Origin: Lingula anatina
Lineage: Eukaryota; Brachiopoda; Lingulata; Lingulida; Lingulidae
Length of the DNA stretch: 64,000 bases
Direction of reading: 5' to 3'
Assembly (NCBI RefSeq): GCF_001039355.2
Contig: NW_019775358.1
Span: 341,008 to 405,007, forward strand
The number at the start of each line of letters is the position of its first letter. The first letter of the stretch is position 1. The translations under genes and the position numbers were made by a program. Positions 11,570 to 23,223 of this stretch are shown here, in pieces. The notes under the pieces were generated by a model. The model saw only the letters and a list, made by a program, of their open reading frames with translations. It had not been told where the DNA came from and made no database searches.

Positions 11570-11942
11570 ACGCCCCATGGCTTATTCACATGACAGGCTA
11601 AGGACCGGATCGGTTGCATCGTCACGTGATCTTCTTTTTTTACTTGTTACAGAGCTAGAGTGCAATTCCTCTTTTGTTATCATAATAAAACGCGGGCGAT
11701 TGATTTCGTCGCACCTTAAAACTTGTTTTGACTATTTACGTAACAACTAATATCACAAAAAAAACATGGAACGATATTTAAATTGTGCTGACAATGATAG
11801 ATCAAACCTGTAAAACCTGTTCCCGAAAAAAGTATACTGCTTTTAAACAAGTTTGACTTGAGGAAGCATGCGACAAATACATAGTCAGAAGTAGAACCAG
11901 GGAGAGGCAGGTGTCTCGATTTTTCTCTAAGCCCCAAGATAC

Positions 11943-13597
11943 CCTTTTATACCCCACCGCCTTTAAAAACAGTGCAAAAATCGAAATATGAAAAATATCA
12001 AGCTACCTCTTTGCTCTGCATTTTATATTAAAATACCCTTCGTCCACTTTTTTTATATCAAACAGTGTAAAATCGCATACCCCATTTTCCCTCAAGTCCT
12101 GAAGATTTCTAGGTATAAGGACACCGGGATCGAATCAAAACACCGGATAGATTTTCATTTTTTTATGGTCTTTCAATATTCATTTTTGCTCGATTGATAT
12201 CTAAATTTATGATAAACTTCTCTTTCCTTTAAAGGTCAATATGGTCTCTTACTGCTGCGAGCAATCCACCAATTTTATCGCGTTTAAGAAAGTCTCCATT
12301 ATTGCTGAGTTTAAATTTCTCTTATAACCCGTTTTTTTTTTAACCACACACCTAAACACACACCTATTACGAGATCTATTTTTGGATTTAGTTTGGTTCG
12401 TGTTATACAGCTTCGAAAACTCGATTAATGTTTTTTCTTCTAAATGAAACGTCGCTACTGGACAGTGTCACATGTACACGAAGGTTGATTTTGATCTTTC
12501 ACTACTTGTTTTTGGGATGCCCCAAGGCAGTGTCCTTGGGCCATTTTTGTTTTCCATTTATACGCTGCCACTTGGTGCTGTCTTACGTCATCACAAACTT
12601 GGATACCCCATGTACGCTGATTATACTCGGATCTATAGGCCTACTTGCTGTGACATACAGTATCCTAAACCCTCTTTGGATAAATTAACCAACTGTGTGG
12701 CTGATGTTAGCGCCTGGCTCATCAACAACAAATTGAAACTAGAAAAACATTCAGAAAGCGCAGACCTCCGCCAAGGTAGCAAAGTATCCATCCAATGCCG
12801 TTTCATCCCTATGATTTTCGATATTTATGATTATTGATTATTGATTGATAATTAATCGGGATCACCACCAAAATCTAATCATCTGTTCCTTGGCCCACTT
12901 CGGACAGTTCCTGAAAATTTCATCAAAATCGGTCCATAACTTTGTTTTTTAGATTATTGATTGATTATTGATCAGGAGCACCACCAAAAACTAATCATCT
13001 CTTCCTTGGCCCACTTCTGACAGTTTCTGAAAACTTCATCAAAATCGGTTCACAACTTTTTGAGTTATGTTGATGACAGACAGACAGAAAGACAAACAGA
13101 AACAGGGGTGAAAACATAACCTCCTTGGCGGAGGTAAAAAACTGCAGCTAATTCAGAATATTTCGACCGTCTTTAATCCACACAGCCAGGGAGACTCATA
13201 TCACACCCATTTTAAAGCAGTTGCATTGGATCCCTGTTAGAGCATGCATTTTATTAATTTTTTTTAAACNGCCGGAGGTAACAAACTGCAGCAAATTCAG
13301 AATATTTCATCCCGTCTTTAATCCGCACAGCCAGGGAGACTCATATCACACCCATTTTAAAGCAGTTGCATTGGATCCCTGTTAGAGCATGCATTTTATT
13401 AATTTTTTTAACTTTTATGCATGCAATGTTCTACCAATACGCACACCCGTACCTACAAAAACTAGTTCATCATTATGCAACAAAATGTAGTTTAAGATCG
13501 CTTGACCAATTTGAGCTCATGCCATTTGATGCCAGAACTGGAAAACAATTAGAGACCTTTCATTTACCCAATCACTCTTTTAAGCAGCAATTATTTG
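11943..13597. repeat. Array unit 4, truncated
   Basis: RT fragment about 12485-12763, TIR element 12764-13135, then LINE 3' sequence. An N at 13270 interrupts it, after which the LINE 3' sequence from about 13140 is repeated again (13276-13597). The unit then stops at aagcagcaatt, just before the signal exon would begin, so unit 4 has no promoter or exon. Confidence 0.65.
12764..13135. mobile_element. TIR element, unit 4
   Basis: Ends acctccgccaagg and ccttggcggaggt, 372 bp, with two internal direct repeats. It is essentially the same as the unit-1 copy. Confidence 0.65.
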
Positions 13598-13619
13598 TCG
13601 TATTGACATGGTGATATTA

Positions 13620-13875
13620 CAGTGGCTGATTTAGAGGGGGGTGGCATGGGAGGGGTCCTGGCCCACCTCCCTTCGATTTCTGGTCCCCTCTTGAAATTAG
13701 TATTTTGACTAGCTGAATCATAGTACTAAACCGTACCAAATGGCACCGTTCGCCCTCTAAAGTGCTAAATTTTTTTCGGGGTCCTTCAGCGGGCCCCGAA
13801 CCCACGCCAAATGGGGAGGGGGGGGCTTTGCAACTGCAGACCCCCCCCCTTCAAGTAGTCCGTGATCCGCCCCTG
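13620..13875. mobile_element. hAT-like MITE with CAG...CTG ends
   Basis: It begins cagtggctgattta and ends tgatccgcccctg. The inverted ends resemble the CAGGGGCGGATC termini of hAT-type nonautonomous elements. The interior is G/C-homopolymer-rich and noncoding. Flanking 8-mers (tgatatta and tattatat) are not a clean duplication, so the family call is tentative. It lies exactly where array unit 4 breaks off. Confidence 0.5.
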
Positions 13876-14107
13876 TATTATATGTGTCATTTCCAAACTA
13901 AACTGTTGACTCAAAGACTTTGTATTTTATTTTCAGATCATGCAGAAAAATATAAGAAAATCTAAAAAAGGTAAAGTATAATGAAGAGTCAATAAAGCAC
14001 GGCATACAACAATACAGATCCACCACTGATGGATATAGAAAAACTGCATGAAAATTTGACATTCCATGTTCAACATTACGAGATTATATTAAGAAAGTGC
14101 CTGAGTG

Positions 14108-14524
14108 GGAGTGCTTTTACTAAAGGAAATTATGAAAGTGAAGATGAATGTGTTTGCTTAGACCCCATTCCCAGAGATAAGATCGATCCAACTAGATCGA
14201 CCTAACTCCCTGGGGGTTCACGCTAAATAGCTGTCAGCCGAGCGCGCACGGTAGTTAATTACCCCCTTACAGCTTTTAGTAGGCGGGACGGACATTTAAG
14301 CCGGATTATCTGACAGTAATCTAGTGAGACTCCCCACCGGGATAGATCGATCTAAAATCTATGGGAATGCGTCCTTAGTTTGCCTGGAGCCCTGGTCAAA
14401 CAGTAAAGCACATGAAAAGTGGATTGCATTTTGTGCATATGATATGTGGGCCCACGAGGAGTGTACAGACTCTCTTGGCCAGCCTGACTTTACGTACGTT
14501 TGTCACAACAGTAACTCTGATTAA
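14108..14524 (+). pseudogene. C-terminal zinc finger of a Tigger/pogo-like transposase, interrupted
   Basis: Removing the MITE at 14161-14374 together with one copy of its TTA target duplication restores one frame reading ...SEDECVCL then VCLEPWSNSKAHEKWIAF, continuing to a CxxxxWAHEEC and YVCHN ending before TAA. The C-x2-C, Cx(4)WxHxxC and C-terminal Cys pattern resembles the PHD-like finger found at the C-terminus of many DDE (pogo/Tigger) transposases. One expected Cys pair is incomplete. An AATAAA follows shortly downstream. The DDE core is not present here. Confidence 0.55.
14161..14374. mobile_element. Harbinger-like MITE with TTA target duplication
   Basis: It is 214 bp with inverted ends gaccccattcccagagat and atctatgggaatgcgtcc, flanked on both sides by TTA (14158-14160 and 14375-14377). 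A second, inverted copy at 53961-54178 is flanked by TAA. Three-base TWA duplications are typical of PIF/Harbinger elements. The interior has gatcgatc words and a ctaactccctggggg segment shared with the other copy. Confidence 0.7.
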
Positions 14525-14689
14525 TGTAGATGATTTGTTGTTGATAATTTAATAAACATTTTGATATTTTGGTTACAACTTCTGTGTTTTCATTGGTGCT
14601 GTCGTCTTTAACATAAGTTTTATTTTTGAAAAGTTACCATAGGCAAACAATAGTTAGGAGTCGTTAAAGATTGACTGCTTAAAAGGATA

Positions 14690-14813
14690 ACAACTGTTCA
14701 TTTTGGTAAAAAAATAAAAAAAAAGGAATTTTCCTGGGGTAAACAGCAATTTCCCCATACTTACCGATGGTTAATGAATTCATTTCTACATTCAAAGTTA
14801 GTCCCTTTTTTCA

Positions 14814-14844
<31 letters not shown>

Positions 14845-14950
14845 TGTAATAACATCTTAAGACATTACTATAGAGTATAGCCATCTATGGAGGTCACGTG
14901 GTTGAATGACAAGCACAGATTTCAGATTTACTGCCATAACTGTCATTTAT
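14690..14950. repeat. Inverted partner of 1060-1345
   Basis: This is the opposite-orientation copy of the unclassified repeat at 1060-1345, interrupted here by an (AT)n tract at about 14813-14836. From 14951 to 15483 I see no gene. Confidence 0.5.
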
Positions 14951-15483
14951 GTCTCCTCCATCCCAGTGCATCACAAACTTGCATATTCCCGTTCATAGCA
15001 AAAGAGAATGCAACAAAGACTATCGGGTGTTCGTGATTTGGCCAAACAAGGCCGCTTTTATTAAATAAACTCACTATCCTAATAATTTTAACAATAATAA
15101 CAATGTGGCAAATTGTTGCCTGCATTAAATGTTATGGCCTTAGGGATAAAAATTAAATATGAAATATTAACTAAGACTCATCATCCTAAAAATAATGATG
15201 AGACGAGTCAGCAAAAGTTATCATTTTCAAGAAATTTTGCACAAATTTCGTTTGTGGGGTTGCAAAGAGGCCCCCACCATGCAACAGTTATCGTAAGCTG
15301 TGGTCCATGATAAGCAATTATTTGACAACGGTAGTGCATCTTATTTAGCTTGTCTGATTCCAAAGGCAAGGTCAATGCATTGCAGGACTTTCAATACAAT
15401 TCTACGTATGTACCGGCATGACAATGCTGTTAGCGGGTGGCCGAACCGAATGATACATAATGATACATACTAAACCCCCTTTT

Positions 15484-15677
15484 CACTGAACCGCGTCCTT
15501 GCTGCGTCCATTGTGCGATCGTGAAACTGGCATCGCTGTGGTCATACAAAGGAGGCACAAGCATCGCTTTGGCTGCAGAATGAATGCTCAATGATTGGTC
15601 AGTTGTCGGCACGTAAAGATTATTTTTTACTCTTAAACGGGGCCGTAATACGGACGCAGAAAGGACGCCGTCCAGTG
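15484..15677. mobile_element. MITE with CACTG ends, copy 1
   Basis: The left end is cactgaaccgcgtccttg and the right end, read inverted, is cactggacggcgtcctttc. The internal segment ggcatcgctgtggtcata...gaggcacaagcatcgctttgg is shared with 51373-51543. No coding capacity was found. The open frame across it is a by-product of the repeat. Confidence 0.6.
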
Positions 15678-15933
15678 TTAAAGAGTCTTAAATCATTTAT
15701 CTTGAATTAACAATGTCTGACAACATAATCACCTTTTGAAATTTTCTGCTCATTAGTTGACAGGAAGGGGGGAAATAATGCCATTAAGCTTTAACATTCA
15801 GTGACAAAATAAATCCAGAAAGGTTAAAATAGTTCTTACATGTAAGTACACTGTGTAATAGTCCTGAATAATACAAAACAAGCTCTTCAGCATAAATAAA
15901 CCCAAGGCAAAGCCATTAACCCCAGTCACTCAC

Positions 15934-16242
15934 CATTATCCCAGGACCAGCTGTATGGCTCTGTCCTGTTCCACATGGCTCCTATCCAGTAGTTGTTGGC
16001 ATATTCCTTCCTCTTATACACATTCTCCACATTCAGCAGAACAGACCTCAGGAATTCCATCGTAGCTTGGTTTTCAACGTGGGCAAGACGAGCCCCTCTC
16101 GAAGTACAGAACGTCCTGGCCATGTCCCAGGTAAACCCGTGCTTTCTTGATGAATAAGGTCGAAGTTCCAAACAGTAGCAGGAACCATTGAAATGGTGAC
16201 CGTAGCTACACTTTGTTGTATCCGGGCATTTGTCAACATTGG
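15934..16242 (-). pseudogene. Orphan C-type lectin domain exon
   Basis: A 309-nt exon with acceptor ttttaag and donor gtgagt enters in phase 2 and leaves in phase 1. It encodes the N-terminal two thirds of a C-type lectin-like domain: CSYGHHFNGSCYC, FTWDMARTFC, RLAHVENQ and NYWIGAMW, ending SWSWDNG. The phase-1 exit matches the internal CTLD intron of the neighbouring gene (17240/16719). The exon that should supply the C-terminal half (W-N-D and final Cys) is not found downstream to 13.9 kb, where a MITE and other repeats lie. It is either a broken gene or one whose remainder lies outside recognisable sequence. Confidence 0.65.
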
Positions 16243-16507
16243 CTTAAAAGGACAAAAAAAAAAATTTACTAGGTCATTTATCTAAAAGACAAATTTCATA
16301 ACTTAGACTTGAGACCCGAAATTCAGCGTCATTACATATCAGGCAGGTCCACAAATATACGATTGATCCTCTTTTAAATCTTAATCTTGTATGATTTTGC
16401 AAGCAAATGTGTCGCCACAGATTCTATAATTCTTAGGTCCTGGCCCTGCTTTTTTTTTTTTTTTTTTTTACATCACGCTTATTAAGATTGTCGTCTGAAA
16501 TACCATA

Positions 16508-17359
16508 TTAACTCGAAAACTGTTCATTCTTACTAAATTCACAAACAGCAGACGACTTTTCCCAGTGTCCTTCTCGTACTCTGTGAACGCCGAGCTTGTT
16601 TGCTTCTTCGTCATTCCAATCGTAACGAAATTGCCGCCAGAGCATCACGCGGTCCTCCACGTGACCGTTGTTGTTCGGTTCGTTTGGTCCCCAGGACGTC
16701 CACTGCAGCTCCTGGCCGCCTTGAATGAAATATTTTCACAGACAAGATATACACTGTATTTTCCAGTGTGACAGGAATGGAAGTCCGGGTCCCATATGAT
16801 GAGTACAGGTTAGGGTTAGTTGGAGTACTGGGGTTAGTATACTGGACGAATGTCACTTGTACAAAGTAATAGGAAGCGAACTACGGTTCCTAGCGGACTA
16901 CCATTCATGTCACACCGGTTCTCGTTAATTTATTACATTTTTGTAGATATTACGGCTATTATAGAGTAAACAGTTATTGTTATATACATGAAGGTGTGTG
17001 TCATATTTATAATTTGAACCTCATTCGTGCAATTTTGATTTCAGCCTTGTTCTACACGCACCGCTATGCAGTACTTACAATTCTGGAAACCATTTAAATT
17101 ATTTGAAATAAAATAAAAGGGACTGTTATAAGCTGTACGATTATTTTACTGAAAACCGACGTTTTCCATAAAATACGTGATGGTACCTGTAGGGGCGCAT
17201 TCAATTCTCAGGAAGGTTCTTATACAATTATCTACTTACTGTCTGCCCAAAACCATCTCTTCTTTGAATATGCACCAATCCAGAAGTCCTGTGTATAGTT
17301 CTTAAGAACATTTCTGACACTTTGATCCATTTCTCTGTTTTCTATGGCAGCCANCTTTC
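16508..17359 (-). CDS. C-type lectin-like protein, 3' part
   Basis: Two exons are visible: 17240-17359 and 16508-16719 (stop TAA). The first encodes LAAIENRE, then DFWIGAYSKKRWFWADS. Its donor is gtaagt in phase 1. The second continues in phase with SGQELQWTSWGPNEPNNNGH, then DWND, and ends AVCEF plus seven residues. WIG, EPN and WND are hallmark CTLD motifs, and EPN is linked in the family to mannose-type sugar binding. The usual Cys before the EPN-distal V (EDCV) is Arg here, and the Cys after WND is also absent, so the inner disulfide is lost. The exon for the first half of the domain and the signal peptide were not found. An N at 17354 falls inside the first exon, in the codon expected to be Lys-Leu. 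Confidence 0.65.
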
Positions 17360-17769
17360 CTTTTTGTAGTGAAATAGATATATTATAGTTATTTGAGTTG
17401 TTTACAATGTATTTATTGTGAAATATAGGTATCATACGAAGAGTTGTTTTCCTTTTTGCTGCTGTTACTCGGTCTTACTGATTAAAATGCACAAAATTGG
17501 ACAAAAGCACATTTTTTTTCTTGGATTCTAGTATGTGTGTGGACTTGCCCCTGGGTGGGGCAAGTTGGCACACTTGGACTAGACTTTTTTAAACTTAATT
17601 TACTCTCATATAATTTACAGTGGACGCCTGATACTTATCCAAAATAAAGGCATTTAAATAACCCTCCTGACAAATATCTAGGATCCTGACGATAATAGTA
17701 TATATATATGTCTCTCATGCCAATTTTCATGTAAATGGTGCGGACTAGCCCCACCCTCCCCTATTATTA

Positions 17770-18400
17770 TTTATTATGAGTGCTCCAGCACAACGTACAG
17801 TGGAAAAAGTGTAAATTTCAGTAAATGCATGTAGGAGTTCTCAATGCTGATAATTTCTCACATGTACTAGTAAGTTCTCTTCAATTTGCTTTAAACCTAT
17901 GCCTTAACCGTTAAATACTATCCTGCAGAGTTTATTTTTCATCTGTAACATGCTACCTACATGTTCTCGTATAAAACATAAGCCATGGACCCCCAGTACT
18001 GATCTGAGCTAGGGCAGGAAAGTTCATTCTGATGTTTAGATTTCAGGCCCGTATCCGGGGGGGGGGGGGGGGGGGGGTTCGAAAGAACCCCCTTTTTTGC
18101 CAGGAAAAGGTCCCCTCTGGTTAAAATTTCATCTAGAGACATGAAAGTTTCATGGTAAGAGGTTCACTTTTTCAGAAAAAGTACCACCCTTTTGAAATTG
18201 CTGGCTACAGGCCTGGATTTGCTGTGCCTTTTGCATTCGATAACGATTACAAGTGTTCAGGGGGTCCTAGGTAACATCTGAGACCAAATACTAACTTATG
18301 CCTGAGAGCTGTTAGACCGCGACACTACCAGAGGTAAGAGAACAGACGGAGGTACTACCAAGAAAACCCATGTTAGAAAAAGATGGCCGACGAGCTGGAG
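17770..18400. repeat. Dispersed noncoding block, copy II
   Basis: This matches about 1580-2290 of copy I (gtaaatgcatgtaggagttc, the ctgatctgagct segment, gttcattctga, ggctacaggcctgg) and parts of copy III. It contains a run of about 20 G near 18058-18077. It ends before the LINE ORF1 remnant, while copy I continues further. Confidence 0.6.
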
Positions 18401-18757
18401 CCAGGCACCCTCTCTAGGATTACCCCTGAGCCAGGGGTGTGATAGCTCGCAAAAGTTACCGTCAGTCAAGGGATGTATGGGGTGAGTTACGATGACATGA
18501 ATAGACCGTGCACCGATATGCGTGCCTGATTTTGAAAACTGTGTAACAAAGGTGCTTTTTTGACGGCTTTTGTACTGCAGTATATATAACATTCCAAGTA
18601 CAGATTGAACTAAGCATGAGTAACTGTATTGTTCATGAACAAAGGTAAATGGAAGTGAAATATTGCGTAACACTATAAGTGCCCTGATCAGTGAACACCA
18701 GTGAATTTCTGCCTCATTATCCATCCTACCTGCACTTACTATTAATGTGTACAGTGT

Positions 18758-19518
18758 ATGGTTCATCGCCCCATGATGAATGGAACTAAAGAAACAAATG
18801 AGCGTAATGACTCGAAAACATCTCAGTCAACGAAAACACTTCACTCGGAACTCTCAAACTCCAGTGACGATGAATCTCAACTCATTATGCAAGAAATGCT
18901 AGAAATTAAAACTGAATTAAAACAAATAATAAAAGATGAGGTGGGCGAAATAAAAGCTATGGTAGACGTAATGGTTAAAGATTTGAAAGAAGCCATGGAA
19001 AAGCGGTTTTTAGAAATGGAAATGAAATTCGACGTGAGATTCGGAAGACTGAAAGAGGGATATGATCACCTGTCAACTGAAAACAAATTATTGAAAGAGC
19101 AGATTATGGACAATAAAAGAGAAATTACAAGATTAGCAAAAATAGCAGAGGAAGCTGGCAACATGTCCAGAGAAGCTCAAATCAATGCTAACTATAATGA
19201 GCAATACTCCCGGAAAAACAACATCAAGATCTACGAAGTGAAAGAGGAGAAAAATGAAGACATGGTCGGCATGGTGTCCAAACTGGTACAATAGGAAACT
19301 GGTGTACGGGTGACCAGTGAAGAGATCGTTGCCGTGCACAGGATACCTGGAAAGCGAGGACAGGAAAGACCAATATTACTGAAAGTTAAGAACACTGATG
19401 TGAAAGCACGGATTATGAAAAAGCGTGCAGTACTCAGGAAATAGGGAAAGAATATGAAACTTTCAGACGATGTAACCAAACGTAACATTGAGCTTTTACA
19501 CAGACTAAATGAGAGTCA
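18758..19518 (+). pseudogene. LINE ORF1 (coiled-coil nucleic-acid-binding protein), decayed
   Basis: The frame opens at 18758 with a low-complexity N-terminus, then a long heptad-rich, charged coiled coil (about residues 40-140). The segment YSRKNNIKIYEVKEE follows, resembling the start of the RRM-like domain of non-LTR ORF1 proteins. A TAG at 19292 breaks the frame, but the same frame resumes with EEIVAVHRIPGKR and RPILLKV, hits a second stop at 19442, and continues to about 19518 with DDVTKRNIELLHRLNESQ. These motifs fit an L1-type ORF1 (transposase-22-like) ending. No ORF2 follows, because gene-B flank sequence begins at about 19530. Confidence 0.65.
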
Positions 19519-19529
19519 GCTAACATATA

Positions 19530-19741
19530 ATCTCGTTAATGCTCATACATGTAACGAAAAATAACAATTATACAAATAAATCCCAATACAGACTTCGAAA
19601 TGCATAAAAGGGTAACATTTAGATATATCTGAAATAAAAAACTGAACAACCTTTAAACTACGTCATCGCATTTTTCTATCGGATAGACGTAAAACTATTT
19701 AAGTTCAGAGTGTATAGTCGGTCTGCAGTGTCAATTTGTCC
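19530..19741. repeat. Duplicated 3' flank of the Kunitz gene
   Basis: It shares the cgttaatgctcatacatgtaac and caatacagacttcgaaatg words with gene A's flank (3280-3430). A second copy of the same flank follows at 20070-20345, within the intron upstream of the Kunitz exon of gene B. Confidence 0.5.
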
Positions 19742-22700
19742 TTACACGAGGCATTTAGCTTCACAGTCTTCCAAAGTTCTAAAAAATGGAATATTTCCTT
19801 GACATCCCTTGTAGATAAACAGCTCACACTGCCTTGTCGCGACGTGGAAGAAGTACATAGGGAGGTGTAATCCACAGTCCAGGGCTATAGGTTGAATCAG
19901 GCAGATTGCTAAAAAAAATTAAATGGGAAATTGAAATGGTGATTTATAGCTATGCAAAACAATAGAATAAAGTCTGAATTGCCAGTCGCATTTTTTATGA
20001 ATACCGATAACAATTTTGTCCGGAGCGCCAATTACCGAATACCGATAACAATTTTGTCCGGAGCGCCATCTACTTACATAATTCACTATAACCTATACAA
20101 TGTCATTCGTGAATAATACAACGCCCTTGGACGTTATTATAAGTTAATATATCAAAACTTCAAAGAATTAAGCATCTGCTGGTGCACGAACTACTGTTAA
20201 GGTCGGGGAACACCCGACATTACGCAATTACGTTAATGTTCATACACGTAACTAAAAACAATAATTACACAAATGCATTACAGGGTAACAATCAGATATA
20301 TCTGAAATATAAAGCTGAACAATCTTAAAACTATGTCATCGTAAATCGTAATAAACTGTTGTTTCCGCAATTATTTTGATATGGCATACCCATGTAATAA
20401 AGGGATGATTGTTAACTTTTTTCTTGTTATTATTATTATTATCATTATTATTAATTGTGGTACACAAATGTCTAAAACGTCTTTATTTAAATGTACTTAG
20501 GATGGACGAGAACCGAGTACCAAAGGTAGATTTGAGATGGACACCACCTGGAAAAAAGAAAGAGAGGAAGGCCCAAGACCACCTGGCGCCGAACAGTGAT
20601 GGCAGAGCTGAGGGAAGGGGACCTTACATGGGGACAGGCCCAGCACGTATCCAGAGACAGGGCCAAAGTATTGGGGCTTCGCAAGCAGATTGTCTCTCAT
20701 CCTTGTTCGACCTAGTTTGGCAATTTGGACATGAAAACTTAACCTAATGAGACTGTGCCGTTCTGTTATATACAGGAACACATTATATGCACGTACTTGT
20801 TAAAGAATATACCACCATAATATCACGCACTATGAAATTTAATTGTGATTGTGATAAAGTCTGCATGTACAATGAAACAAAAGCAGTATGACCAGCACTT
20901 CTGTTACTCCCATAAAATAACTGTCGCCCCATGAAGCAGAAACAATTTTCAAATTGTCTGATTTTTTTTTTTCGAATTTAATATAATGAAGTGATGGAAG
21001 ATGTGGTGTATTAAGAAAATGGAGACAATTACTTACGATCAATGCGTTGATCGGGCTGTGGACATGGCTCCTTTTCACAAATGACTTTGTCCTGAACGTA
21101 CGTTTCTCCTTTAGGACAGTCCATCGTCTAAAAGTAAAAAATGAAACACCACTGAAAACCAGTTTTCTTCCAAGGTTTTCATAAACAGAAACGAAAATTT
21201 AGCAAACATTTTGACGATCAGTTTATTCCGTACATTCGTATAAGTAACGCCACCTACCGAACAGTCGGCCTTCTCAACTGCAACGCAGCGTGCACCGAGG
21301 GCTGTCTCAACGCATTTAGAGCCGACAGGACATGTTACAACCTGCAGTCAGTTTAAAGATTGAACTGATTTATAAACCAATATATTTATTTAAACAGTTC
21401 ATATTTTAATATTATAAAAATTAATTAATTTTGAGGAAAACAGATAGATATAGAATCTTACGAAACATTTCAGAAGTAAACAAGCAGCTGTTCTGATAAT
21501 TTAATGATTATTTGAAAAGAAGAATGCATAAGAGTTTATATTCTAGCATTTTTCGTTGTCTCTAAAGTAAAAGTCCATATATTTCCTAAATGAGAAATTT
21601 GTAGTTATTATTAAAGAAAACGCAAATCTTTTCACCTGACATGTTAAAACACATCTTGGAAATGGATAGGGGACGCATCTCTGGCCAGGAGGGCAGGGTA
21701 CACCAAACTGGGTATAGGAATACAGATGCTTATTATATGTTCGGTGCACATTTTGTAGCCAATGAATACAAATGCCAGCATAATTAATTAAGTTTTCTAC
21801 TTGTTTTATGTATCTTTATTTCGTATAACAAAATCCCAGACCGGTGTGACAGGAATGGTAGTCGGCTAGGAACCATAATTAGGTCCCCGTCACTTTGTGC
21901 AGGTGACATTCGTCTTATATATATATATATATAGCCCCAATACTAGGACCAAATGTAACCATAAACTGGGCTAATCATATGAGATCCTGGACTTCCATTC
22001 CTAGGACTACTACCATTCCTGTCACCGGTTTAAGCAAGAATCTGGTTCTCGTTTCGATGACATTGGCGTGGTCTCAAGAATAGTGTGGTACACTTCCACA
22101 ATAAAAAGAGTTCAGATTTGGCCTAGATTATACCAGAGGTAAAACTAAGGAATAATTATAAAAGATACCATCAACATTTAAGGTAATTATCCCAACAATG
22201 ACGAAAAAAGCAAATAATTCGGAAACTCATCAAGAAGTGTAACAGACTTTTTGGACAAGAGTGTTTGTAGAAACAAAAAGCGACCAATATATTGACAGCT
22301 ACTGCACTGAGATAAAATGTGCCACTAGACCAAATAAATACACTGAAACGGATGGCATTTTAACATTCTTGCTCTATGTCAAGTTGACTTGGAAATCAAA
22401 CCAACCACACCAAATATACATGTAGTCTACCATTTACGGTCAAATGCTTCAGCTAAGGCACTACACAGCCAAGCGTACGAATAGCTCATGGACACAAAAA
22501 TTCACACAAACAAAAAATATCGAACAAGCACTTGTTTATACTTACACAACTACGAGGCAGTACCTGTATAGAAAAAACAAGAACAACGTAAGTGTGTGTT
22601 ATAACGATAACAATTGACAATAGGAGCTCACTCGATAAATTCAGCTGACGTGTTTCGATCTTGATGTTGTTATCGACATTCGGTGTTTAAGACACAAAAT

Positions 22701-23179
22701 TAATTTTCCTGGAAAATACATATTATGGTATACTGGTAAAATTCATTTACTTGAGAATGGCTGGTTGTTTCTTATCGATGCTCAATTTTGGGTTTGATTG
22801 TCTCCTATATTCTCGGAGATGTCATCACTTCTCAATTAAACTTCAAGCAATACATGTACACTTAAATTTGTGTTGAGTTCACTCCCGTAACAATGGAGAT
22901 AAAAACTGGTGCATTTCACTTGTGACGACAACAACTAGAGATTCGGTAACTGGTTTATGGATCGAAATTTTCTCAACGATTTTATTTTGGATAGGATATA
23001 CTTTGGTGAGACAAAGGAAATTTTGCTCTAATTAACACACTAGTTTTCATTTTGCTTAATGACCAGCAAGTTTGTTGTTAGGAAACCAATTTGCTTTTTG
23101 TATTACTTACAAATACTTTTTAACATCACTCTCTCAAGCCACCAAACCATCTACCCCTCCAAAGGCACAATTTTAAAGC

Positions 23180-23223
<44 letters not shown>

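Larger units (their letters stand above)
9962..11942. repeat. Array unit 3
   Basis: Same order as the other units: RT fragment about 10505-10778, TIR element 10779-11031, LINE 3' piece about 11033-11290, signal exon 11426-11485, TATA box 11560-11569. The unit is about 110 bp shorter because its TIR element has lost one internal repeat. In the RT active site the second Asp region is altered (AVYT where the others read ADDT or ADYT). Confidence 0.75.

Noticed and set aside
18296-18766. 156-codon minus-strand open frame
   Set aside because: It lies partly in the noncoding dispersed block and is antisense to the 5' end of the LINE ORF1 remnant. No domain motif is present and block copy I does not preserve it.
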